From Shewanella sp. UCD-KL12 (GTDB lineage: Bacteria > Pseudomonadota > Gammaproteobacteria > Enterobacterales > Shewanellaceae), in contig NZ_MPHJ01000006.1 in the NCBI RefSeq assembly GCF_001957125.1, positions 1 to 64,000 on the forward strand: DNA of 64,000 bases, given 5' to 3'. The stretch's first letter is position 1. Each line of letters starts with the position of its first letter. Both the position numbers and the translations under genes were made by a program. The notes below the pieces were generated by a model that ran no database searches, was not told where the DNA came from, and saw only the letters and a list, made by a program, of their open reading frames with translations. Of the stretch, positions 56,832 to 64,000 are shown in pieces.

Positions 56832-56913
56832 AATTATGATCAGCCAGGGTTATATTGTCATAAAGTTCAATTTGTTGTCATAAAACTTATCTATTTGTGT
56901 GAAAAGCAGACAC

Positions 56914-56937
56914 AAAAAAGGAGGCCTAAGCCTCCCT
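56914..56937 (-). terminator. Rho-independent terminator after the porin gene
   Basis: On the minus strand GGAGGC-TTAG-GCCTCC is a 6-bp stem followed by six T. Confidence 0.85.
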
Positions 56938-56966
56938 TTTATCTAGTTGTTCGTTAATTAGAACAA

Positions 56967-57926
56967 TTAGAACTTATGTTCTAGACCAAGACCGATGAAG
57001 TTATCATCTTCAGTTTTGCTTTCATAAGAGCGGCTAGAGTAGAAGGCAAATAGTTTAGTTGGCTTACCTAACTTATAATCACCACCGACTGACCATGAAT
57101 CGCCCTTCTCTTCCATATCTTGGAACTGTGCTTTAAGTACGATAGCATCGATAGTGTATGCAGCACTTACTAAGTAACCTGAATAGCTATCACCGTCAAA
57201 TGGGTTAACAACCCCCTCTTCGTCGTAAGCATAAACTTTCTCTTCCTGCTGGTACATAGCGCCTAGCTTGAAGCCTGCAAGCTTACCTTGAACCGTAGCA
57301 CGAGCGACTTGGTAACCTTTTACATCTGAGTCATAAGCAATAGAAGCATAGATAGGAGACTTCTTAAGCCCTGAATCACCATACATAGCCGCTAAGCTGT
57401 ATCCATCTTGCTCAAGCTGATCGCTATCACCACTTGCAGCATAGGTCGCTCCAAACTTAAAGCCACTCAAAGATGGAGTCACATAAGTTGCAGTCTGGGC
57501 TAAGCGGTTTTCACCTTTAAATAGGTTCTTAAGATCACCAGAAAGGTCATTGAACTGATCCACCTTGCCTTGTGATTTCTTAAGCATTGTATCGTTACGA
57601 CCAACAGAGACTTCACCGAAGTTACCTCTTAGGCCTACAAATTGATTACGCGCTTTGAAGTTTTCTTTCGAGTCATCACCAGTATCAACTTCATACTCCA
57701 CGGTATAAAAAGCTTCTAGCGAGCTGCTTAGCTCAAACGCCCCCTTTACACCGAAACGTGACGCATTGCTTTGAATCGTTGTCTCAGACTCACCCTGAAT
57801 ATCATTAGATTGAGCGGTAACATTCAACTTACCGTAGACAGTGAGAGGATCTGCAGCATGTGCAGAAGCTAAAGTGGCAGTAGCAAGCGCAGAAGCTAGT
57901 AGAGTTTTGCAAAAAACGTTCATCAT
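56967..57926 (-). CDS. General outer-membrane porin (Gram-negative porin family)
   Basis: This is a trimeric beta-barrel porin of 319 residues. A signal peptide (MMNVFCKTLLASALATATLA, cleavage after AHA) is followed by DPLTVYGKLNVTAQSND, the loop-3-type region VSVGRNDTMLKKSQGKVDQF and a C-terminal GLGLEHKF ending in phenylalanine, the barrel-assembly signal. The protein is acidic overall. It lies upstream of phoB on the same strand but is closed by its own terminator. Its start region (AAAGG-5 nt-AUGAUGAAC) is complementary to a segment of the putative sRNA 2, so it may be a post-transcriptional target. Specificity is unknown. Confidence 0.92.
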   Translation of the reverse strand: MMNVFCKTLLASALATATLASAHAADPLTVYGKLNVTAQSNDIQGESETTIQSNASRFGVKGAFELSSSLEAFYTVEYEVDTGDDSKENFKARNQFVGLRGNFGEVSVGRNDTMLKKSQGKVDQFNDLSGDLKNLFKGENRLAQTATYVTPSLSGFKFGATYAASGDSDQLEQDGYSLAAMYGDSGLKKSPIYASIAYDSDVKGYQVARATVQGKLAGFKLGAMYQQEEKVYAYDEEGVVNPFDGDSYSGYLVSAAYTIDAIVLKAQFQDMEEKGDSWSVGGDYKLGKPTKLFAFYSSRSYESKTEDDNFIGLGLEHKF

Positions 57927-58219
57927 TTAATCCTTTCGACGTATCTGTTCGTCTTGGTTATTGGTTTGGACGGCCGAAAGTTTGCAGCGTTTACGTTGCA
58001 GTTTTATTTCAATAAAACTCCATTTTTTTTACAAGATGAAATATAGCGAGGTAAATAACTGGCAAAGCCTTATACAGCAGGCAATAGAGAGGGCCAACAT
58101 GATTAATGACAGTTTTGTGAATTATCAAAACACAAGCAAACCAGATACACTTTTTCGGGTTTACCAGAGACTGACAATGTCTTACACTGCGGCTTCATTT
58201 TTTTGATTGAGCACTTATT
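57927..58219. other. Divergent intergenic region, porin / rdgC
   Basis: It contains a plus-strand ORF of 81 codons (57961-58206) with a plausible shorter form MKYSEVNNWQSLIQQAI starting at 58036. There is no clear ribosome site and no recognisable family, so I do not call it a gene. Promoters of the porin and rdgC must lie here. Confidence 0.4.
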
Positions 58220-59131
58220 ATGTGGTTTAAAAACCTGACTGTTTATCGTTTTAATAAACCTTTCTCTGTCGATACAGAGGCTCTTGAAAAGTCATTGGAA
58301 GATTTCACATTCTCTCCATGCTCAAGCCAAGACATCAGTAAGTTTGGCTTCTCTAATGCCTTAGGCAAACAGGGTCAAACATTAGTGCACAGCGCCAGTG
58401 AAAGGCATTTAATCTGTGCGACTAAAGAGGAAAAAATCCTTCCGTCACAAGTCGTAAAAGAAGCGCTTGAAGAAAAAGTAGCGCAAATTGAGGCTGAAGA
58501 AGATCGTAAATTGGCGAAAAAAGAGAAAGATGCACTAAAAGATGAGATAACCATCACCTTGTTGCCTAGAGCTTTCTCAAGACGTAGCCAGATCCGCGCA
58601 CTTATCATTCCTGAAATCGAAATGATTTTGGTCGATAGCTCTAGTGCCGCTAAATCTGAAGAGTTGTTAGCCCTTTTACGTAAGGCTCTCGGTTCACTGC
58701 CAATCATTCCACTGAGCTTTAAAACGCCTATCGAAACTCAGTTAACTGACTGGGTGAAGACCAACTCGACGCCAGCACCTTTCGAAATGCAAGATGAAGC
58801 TGAGTTCAAGTCTGATTCTGATGAGGGCGGTATCGTACGCTTCAAACAGCAAGATCTGACCGAAGATGAAGTACTCGCACATATCGAAGTCGGTAAGCAA
58901 GTACATAAACTGGCCCTTCATTTCGGTCAATCCATTGCATTCCTACTGCAGTCTGACGCAGGGATTAAACGCCTTAAGTTCTCAGAAGAGTTCAGAGCGG
59001 GCAATGATGAAGTAGGCACAGAAGATCCAATGGCTAGGCTCGATGCGGACTTTGCTTTAATGGGTAGTGAATTGATTGCCTTAATGAACGCATTAGTCGA
59101 AGTACTAGGTGGACTAGAAGAGAGTATCTAA
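58220..59131 (+). CDS. rdgC: Recombination-associated protein RdgC
   Basis: RdgC is a ring-shaped DNA-binding protein that limits RecA activity. The N terminus [15 protein letters not shown] and the blocks [35 protein letters not shown] and [15 protein letters not shown] are typical. It is 303 residues, full length. It lies divergent from the porin gene. The stop codon abuts the left end of MITE-like copy B. Confidence 0.97.
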   Translation: MWFKNLTVYRFNKPFSVDTEALEKSLEDFTFSPCSSQDISKFGFSNALGKQGQTLVHSASERHLICATKEEKILPSQVVKEALEEKVAQIEAEEDRKLAKKEKDALKDEITITLLPRAFSRRSQIRALIIPEIEMILVDSSSAAKSEELLALLRKALGSLPIIPLSFKTPIETQLTDWVKTNSTPAPFEMQDEAEFKSDSDEGGIVRFKQQDLTEDEVLAHIEVGKQVHKLALHFGQSIAFLLQSDAGIKRLKFSEEFRAGNDEVGTEDPMARLDADFALMGSELIALMNALVEVLGGLEESI

Positions 59132-59395
59132 TACCAATCGGTATAAAGATGTGGCCATTCAGCGAGAGTTTAGTGCTTGTGAGACAAGGCAACGAGTGAA
59201 AGACATAGTTATTCTACGTTTAAGCTCGTTAACACTGTATCAGAAGCACTAAAACTCGCCTTTTAGGAGTTTTTTTGGCAACCTACTTCTATTTTGAATA
59301 AGCTCAAAAGGGATCACCATTCCCTCACTCATTCGCCTTAAATTATGCCGCCAAAAATAACTCTGAACTGACCACTTTCTTATACTGATTGGTAT
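59131..59395. repeat. MITE-like element, copy B (265 bp)
   Basis: The left end ATACCAATCGGTAT and right end ATACTGATTGGTAT are inverted copies (14 bp, one mismatch). Internal blocks CCATTCAGCGAGAGTT, ATAGTTATTCTA, CTCAAAAGGGATCACCATT and CTCTGAACTGACCAC match copy A at 10923-11189. Positions 59162-59178 and 59244-59259 form a stem equivalent to that in copy A but with different bases, which suggests selection on structure or a common folded ancestor. It starts on the last base of the rdgC stop codon. Confidence 0.75.
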
Positions 59396-59417
59396 AAACT
59401 CCCTTTGAATCTATGAC

Positions 59418-59457
59418 AAAAATGCCGCTAACAGCAGAAGTTGTTAGCGGCATTTTT
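59418..59457 (-). terminator. Terminator between MITE B and the M61 gene
   Basis: AATGCCGCTAACA and its exact complement form a 13-bp stem with a short loop and T tracts on both strands. It lies 25 bp past the M61 peptidase stop and could also end readthrough from rdgC. Confidence 0.88.
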
Positions 59458-59482
59458 ATTTGAGTATTAGCCAAATCAGCTA

Positions 59483-61288
59483 TCAGCTACCCGGTTTTAG
59501 CTTTCCATGCTTATCAAAAGGCCAATCAACCCCTGACCAAGCTTTGAAAAAGGCTTTCTGGCTGCGCTTCGGTTTCTTTACACTGACAAGTTTTAGTTTG
59601 CCACTTTGTTGCTCGCCAAGTTTAAGTGTGACCTCTTTAAGTCTATCGTCACTAAACAAGCTCACTTTGATCTCTGCGCCGGGCTGAAAATCGTTTAACC
59701 TGGCTTTAAAATCTTTAGCAGTAACCTTCAAGCCATTGATTGCAACAATTTCATCGCCAAGAACTATGCCCGCATTCCAAGCTGGGCCATCCCGTAACAC
59801 CTCACTCAATATGAGTGAATTGTGACTAATCTTCATACCTGCAAAGGCCTGTAACTTGGAGTCTTCACCATAACTGATCATTAAACCCGCTTGCTTTAAC
59901 AAGGCCTGGAAATCAAGGCTTAATGGCGAGTTAACATGAGTCTGCCACCATTGCTCATAGCTCTCCCCAGTCAGCTGACTAAGAATAGCTTTGACATCAG
60001 AAACAGTATAACCCACTGGGATCTTGTGATTTTTATACAGTAAGCGATGTACATCTCTGTATGAATGATCAAGTCCTGTATCATCCAACAGTTGAAAATC
60101 TAACGCTAATGAAGCTAGAAAACCTTCTGAATAGATATTGGCACTATGGTTAATCGCATAATCGCCTCCAGTACTCGCCCATTTATTTTCACTGGCTTCA
60201 CTCACTGATTGCACTTCGCGCCCTGGCGTTTTCTCATTTCTAGCAATACGTTTTGCAAGGTCATCTAGAAATTCTTTAGCGGTAATGACACCAGCTCTTA
60301 GTAACAACTGGCTTTGAAAATAGCTTGTAGAACCTTCTGCAATCCATAGCAGTTCTGACATGTTTTCGTCTTGATAATTGTATGGAACCAAACCTTGAGG
60401 ACGATAAGCCTTCACATTCCAAGTATGGATAAACTCATGAGATGCCGTTTTGATAAAGCCAAGGTAATCCTCTCTCTCACGATAACTAAAGCGCGGACGT
60501 TGAATGACTGTAGAGTTGAGGTGCTCGGTCGCACCACTGGCACCACTCGTCGCATGGACCATGTAAACATAACGTTCAAAAGGATAACCATCCCATATAG
60601 CTTCAGCCTGACCGCTCAATTTAGTCAGATCGGTAACCATCTGTTCAACATCATAATTTCCTTCCCCCCAAATAACCAATTCATAATCAAGGCCATTTGA
60701 TGAGAACGTTTTGTGGTGACTGATCCCTGTTTCAATAGGAGAGTCGACTAACTGATCGTAATTTTCTCCTACAAATGAGTGAGCCGTTTCACCGGGCTCC
60801 ATTCCTGAATAACTTTTCCAGTTCTCAGGTACCGCTAACTCAACTTTGACTTCATGCTCCCTAAACTCAGGGCTATAAATCATACTGCCACTGGCATCTA
60901 AAAAGGCATGAGTAGCATCAATATGCCCGACTCTTTGACCTAATTGATTGGCATATAGTTGGTAGGTAACAGTAACAGCAGAAGGTTTAGTGAGTGCTAT
61001 TGTCCATTCACCACTCGCTGTGCGAGTAACTTCAAGCGGCTGCCCATCTTGATCATTGGCACTAAAAAAACGAATACCATCAGCGAGTGGTAACACTTGA
61101 TACTTACCTGTTCGCCACACAGGTAAGTTCACTGTTAACGCTTTAGAGTCTGACTTTGGGAAATCAACAACAAGTTGAGCTAAATGGTGCTGGGAGTCAG
61201 TAAGATCAATTTGATAATTAACACCCGCTAAAGTAGCAGATGAAAATAAAGTACAAAAAGTTAAAATCAATGGGACTACAGGTTTCAC
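59483..61288 (-). CDS. Secreted M61 (glycyl aminopeptidase-like) peptidase with PDZ domain
   Basis: This is an exported zinc peptidase of 601 residues. The signal peptide (MKPVVPLILTFCTLFSSA, cleavage near TLAG) follows a GTG start at 61288 with AAGGAA upstream. The zinc site is TASHEFIHTWNVKAYRP (HExxH) with a downstream ligand in WIAEGSTSYFQS. A PDZ domain follows near 480-560 (PAWNAGIVLGDEIVAINGL). M61 members cleave N-terminal glycine or alanine peptides. It is isolated between a terminator and the TPR gene promoter region. Confidence 0.93.
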   Translation of the reverse strand: MKPVVPLILTFCTLFSSATLAGVNYQIDLTDSQHHLAQLVVDFPKSDSKALTVNLPVWRTGKYQVLPLADGIRFFSANDQDGQPLEVTRTASGEWTIALTKPSAVTVTYQLYANQLGQRVGHIDATHAFLDASGSMIYSPEFREHEVKVELAVPENWKSYSGMEPGETAHSFVGENYDQLVDSPIETGISHHKTFSSNGLDYELVIWGEGNYDVEQMVTDLTKLSGQAEAIWDGYPFERYVYMVHATSGASGATEHLNSTVIQRPRFSYREREDYLGFIKTASHEFIHTWNVKAYRPQGLVPYNYQDENMSELLWIAEGSTSYFQSQLLLRAGVITAKEFLDDLAKRIARNEKTPGREVQSVSEASENKWASTGGDYAINHSANIYSEGFLASLALDFQLLDDTGLDHSYRDVHRLLYKNHKIPVGYTVSDVKAILSQLTGESYEQWWQTHVNSPLSLDFQALLKQAGLMISYGEDSKLQAFAGMKISHNSLILSEVLRDGPAWNAGIVLGDEIVAINGLKVTAKDFKARLNDFQPGAEIKVSLFSDDRLKEVTLKLGEQQSGKLKLVSVKKPKRSQKAFFKAWSGVDWPFDKHGKLKPGS

Positions 61289-61511
61289 TCTTGATTCCTT
61301 CTGTTATGATTGTTAGTTATTTTTATAGTGTAAGCGAGAGTATATCTCTATTTCTAATCTTCATCATCACGAACAGCTAATGCATTGGTAACATAAAGTT
61401 TTGTCGATAAACAAATCTAACTTACTGTTAAATGTGAATGTTGGAATGGGATAGGGCTAAGTTAACACTCAACAAAATCGAGATAGGCTGACTTTAACAA
61501 CAAGCGTCTAC

Positions 61512-63722
61512 TTGGATAAATTTACAGCATTGACCCAAGGTCCCTTAAAGAGGGCAAGGTATTCACTTTTTATGCGTATGATTTTCTTATCATTGATTTT
61601 AATCTTTTTGTTATCAGCGTCTTCGGTAAATGCCCAAGATCAGCTGGCACTTGAAATTAAGATAAAAGAGACACCGATACTCGTGTTTAACGAGTTACAA
61701 GACGCCATCTCTCTGCCCGTATCGGCAAACAGTCTTGATGAGTTTGAAGCCATTGCCAGCGAACAAGGCTACCTTGCTGATGAGTTAAAGCAGAAACTTC
61801 AAACGCTGACTAGGCTTTATCTTAATCCAAGTATCAAGCATAAGGATAAGTATAATAAAGCTGAGTCATTAATGGCCCTACTTGAGTCGATTAGCATTAA
61901 TGCATATGACACTGGCTACCTTCAAATGCTAAAAGGGAGATACATAGCAAGAAGCCAGAACAAGTATCAGCAAGCCCTACCTCACTATATTCAAGCCTTG
62001 AATTTGATTGAAAATGAAAAGGGCCTGAAGTCGCAATTATTAAAGCAACTTAGCCACTTTCACCTCGGAGAACTACACCGTATTCTTCATCAAAGTAAGC
62101 CTGCTCAAGTACACTTAAAGCTGTACCGAGATGCAACTTATCAATTAGGAAACACCTACTTAATTGCTCATGCCGAAGCGACGCTAGGTAAGTACTATAA
62201 CAAGCAAGACCAGCTGTCTTTAGCTTTACAACATTATGGCGAAGCACTACGACTTTCCAATCAATTGGAGAAACCGCTGCTAAAAGCTGATATGCAATTA
62301 CAACTTGCCCGCGTTTATCGTGACCTTGAGTCGTGGGAGGAAGCACTTCAATATGCCCATGAAGCTGACAAAGGTTTTAAAGCGCTAAATTTAGATAGAT
62401 TGCGTTCTCATTGCATGACTGTAATGGCCATGGTTCATGCGAATCAGGGACTCTGGAATCAAGCAATTGATTATTACCTTAACGCTCAACAGCTCGATTA
62501 CAATGATCAGAACTTCCTAGCTCAAGCGCTCAATTATCATAACTTGGGTGAAGCCCACTTTAAAAATGGTAATAGCAAAACTGCTTTTGAGTTCCTATTT
62601 AAATCCAATGCCATTTTTCACTCAAGAAACAGCAAGCATTACCTTGTCTATAACGACCTCTTAATTGCCGAAGTAGCAGTTGCACAGAAGGACTGGCCAT
62701 TAGCAGATAAGCACAGTGCATTAGCCCTAGAAAATGCTGAAAACCTACAACTTCTGGATGTTCAAATTGAGGCTCTGCAATATCAAGCAGAGATAAAAAA
62801 AGGGCTTAAACAGTACGAAGAGGCCTTCAGTATTTTAGATAAACTGCTCACCTTAAGTTTATCCACTCCGCAAAAGGCCGATGATAAAGTTAACAACACA
62901 GCGTCAATATTAGCCGAGCAAAAGCTAAAACTTGAGATAACCAATTTACTAGAGAAACAAGACACCTTAAATTTTCAGCTGGGTCGCTCTAGAGTTATTT
63001 TAATTACCGCCATTATTTTTCTGTTACTCGTGTCACTCGTGAGTATCAACCAATGGCGAAGAAAAAATGCCTTAGCCTTAAACTTAACTATAGCTAATCA
63101 AGACAAGCTCATTGAACCCGTTAGTCGCTTACCTGGATATAGAGGATTTATTGATGAGCTAAACGCTAGCCATAACCCTCCAAGCGCCGTAGCCCTTGTT
63201 TCTTTAACCGGACAATTAAATGCTGACCTCGCTCAAGGGATTCAATGTAATAGCAATATGAACCAGCTACAACTCGAAGCCCTTAAGTCTTGTACTTCAG
63301 GTAATGCCTACTTAATAAGGCCAGGGTTATTTATCCTCACCTTAATAGAACAGATCACCGGTGAAGCATTACTCAGTCAGTGCCGCGAAGCCATCGACCG
63401 TGATTATGGTGATACGCAGCTACATATAGGGCTGTTGCCATTGCCACTCTTGATGGACCCTGAGATACGGCTCTCTACTGAGGTCCATTATGGCGCCGCA
63501 CAATTAACCTTAGCTGCAGCAATGAGCCTTGGCGACGATAAAGATTATTACGTCTCAATTAAAGCGCTAAATTTTGCCCCCTCCGCAATATTTTCAACGC
63601 CTTTATATCTACACCTTGAAAAGGGAATTGTAAGAGGCTTACTTAAGGTTGAAACAAACGGCGTTAAAGATGAAATTCAATGGCCAAGATGGAAGAGCCA
63701 TGAAAATATCGAGATTTCATGA
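61512..63722 (+). CDS. TPR protein with C-terminal degenerate GGDEF-like domain
   Basis: This is a membrane protein of up to 736 residues. The open frame starts at TTG 61512; the ATG at 61572 (MRMIFLSLILIFLLSASSV, signal near VNAQ) is an alternative, and neither has a strong ribosome site. The periplasmic part (about 80-470) is built of tetratricopeptide-type helices (LPHYIQALNLI, ALQHYGEALRLSNQ, AIDYYLNAQQLDYND). A membrane segment lies at about 493-513. The cytoplasmic end (about 535-700) aligns in layout with GGDEF domains (PVSRLPGYRGFIDEL, later HIGLLPLPL), but the position of the GGDEF loop reads IRPGLFILTL. It should therefore not make c-di-GMP. Confidence 0.8.
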   Translation: MDKFTALTQGPLKRARYSLFMRMIFLSLILIFLLSASSVNAQDQLALEIKIKETPILVFNELQDAISLPVSANSLDEFEAIASEQGYLADELKQKLQTLTRLYLNPSIKHKDKYNKAESLMALLESISINAYDTGYLQMLKGRYIARSQNKYQQALPHYIQALNLIENEKGLKSQLLKQLSHFHLGELHRILHQSKPAQVHLKLYRDATYQLGNTYLIAHAEATLGKYYNKQDQLSLALQHYGEALRLSNQLEKPLLKADMQLQLARVYRDLESWEEALQYAHEADKGFKALNLDRLRSHCMTVMAMVHANQGLWNQAIDYYLNAQQLDYNDQNFLAQALNYHNLGEAHFKNGNSKTAFEFLFKSNAIFHSRNSKHYLVYNDLLIAEVAVAQKDWPLADKHSALALENAENLQLLDVQIEALQYQAEIKKGLKQYEEAFSILDKLLTLSLSTPQKADDKVNNTASILAEQKLKLEITNLLEKQDTLNFQLGRSRVILITAIIFLLLVSLVSINQWRRKNALALNLTIANQDKLIEPVSRLPGYRGFIDELNASHNPPSAVALVSLTGQLNADLAQGIQCNSNMNQLQLEALKSCTSGNAYLIRPGLFILTLIEQITGEALLSQCREAIDRDYGDTQLHIGLLPLPLLMDPEIRLSTEVHYGAAQLTLAAAMSLGDDKDYYVSIKALNFAPSAIFSTPLYLHLEKGIVRGLLKVETNGVKDEIQWPRWKSHENIEIS

Positions 63723-63857
63723 TTAACATCTGCAATATCCTCAATAAATAGGATTTTATGTGAAATGAGATTTGCACTCCAAAGGGATTGCTATAACATT
63801 AGATGTACTAAGTGCATTTGATATTTTACTTTGCCTTGAAGAAGTAGGACACGGTTA

Positions 63858-64000
63858 ATGAAGGATTCGATGGCAAACAGCTCGCAACTCAATTTATTAA
63901 AGCAAAAACTGCATTCAGCGAGAGTAGCGCTTGAGAGCATGAATGATGACAAAAATGATAAACTGCAAACACTACTGCAGTTCATTGCTCATCTCAGTCT
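63858..64000 (+). CDS. N-terminal part of an unidentified protein, cut by the window edge
   Basis: An ATG at 63858 with AGGA 8 nt upstream opens a frame that stays open to the last base (47 complete codons). The visible part is helical and charged (SSQLNLLKQKLHSARVAL, then KNDKLQTLLQFIAHLSL) with no signal peptide. It resembles the N-terminal helical region of some Shewanella regulatory proteins, possibly a GGDEF protein, but the identity cannot be settled from 47 residues. Codon use fits a genuine gene, and it follows the TPR gene on the same strand. Confidence 0.6.
   Translation, partial: MKDSMANSSQLNLLKQKLHSARVALESMNDDKNDKLQTLLQFIAHLS

Noticed and set aside
56855..56881. Two TTGTCAT copies upstream of phoB as a Pho box
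   Set aside because: They are 20 bp apart rather than in an 11-bp phase, and they point away from phoB. The site at 56814-56831 fits better.
57961..58206. 81-codon ORF between the porin and rdgC
   Set aside because: It sits in a promoter region, lacks a Shine-Dalgarno sequence for either possible start, and has no recognisable domain. It is kept only as a remark in the intergenic entry.

Overview
The window looks like chromosomal DNA of a Shewanella-type marine gammaproteobacterium. The gene orders rpoS-nlpD-pcm-surE-truD-ispF-ispD-ftsB-eno-pyrG-mazG-relA-rlmD / barA, nrdR-ribD-ribE-ribBX-ribH-nusB-thiL-pgpA and porin-phoB-phoR-pstS next to rdgC fit that genus, and the proteins resemble Shewanella homologues. 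This assignment rests on recall and gene order, not on a search. There are no rRNA or tRNA genes and no CRISPR array.

Layout. 1-0.3 kb: the 3' end of an IS4-family transposase running in from the left edge. 0.5-15 kb: a long minus-strand housekeeping block covering stationary-phase sigma factor, envelope, protein repair, isoprenoid, glycolysis, CTP synthesis and stringent response. A small MITE-like element sits between relA and mazG. 15-22.7 kb: plus-strand barA, a DUF416 gene, a small unknown, an AEC transporter flanked by degenerate tandem repeats, SOS-controlled recN, and a TorF-type putative porin. 22.7-30.2 kb: the minus-strand riboflavin/NusB/ThiL/PgpA cluster and glyA. 30.6-32.3 kb: ettA.

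32.6-49.9 kb is a more accessory region. It holds a PD40 beta-propeller protein, a periplasmic metallo-beta-lactamase-fold protein, a modular GH18 chitinase, an acyltransferase, a Shelph-like phosphatase, an alpha/beta hydrolase, MmcQ/YjbR and GlcG/HbpS proteins, an RND efflux pair, a GNAT, a chemoreceptor and a NYN-domain protein. 50-53.4 kb holds two metallopeptidase genes, M1 and M9-like. 53.4-58 kb is the phosphate module pstS, phoR, phoB with a general porin beside it. 58.2-64 kb contains rdgC, a second copy of the MITE-like element, an M61 peptidase, a TPR protein ending in a degenerate GGDEF-like domain, and a gene cut by the right edge.

The most interesting signal is non-coding. Two intergenic regions, about 50.0-50.2 and 53.15-53.32 kb, each carry a sequence matching a sigma-E promoter (GAACTT, exactly 16 bp, TCTGA). 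Each is followed by about 170-180 bp with shared sequence blocks and a strong rho-independent terminator. They look like a pair of paralogous sigma-E-dependent small RNAs. The second contains a segment antisense to both the start-codon region and the Shine-Dalgarno of the porin gene 4.6 kb away, with the same 5-nt spacing, which suggests an envelope-stress porin-repression circuit. Other points of note are a covarying MITE family, a RibB fused to a RibA-like domain that has lost its zinc cysteines, an IS next to rpoS, and recurrent 12/15-bp degenerate tandem repeats.
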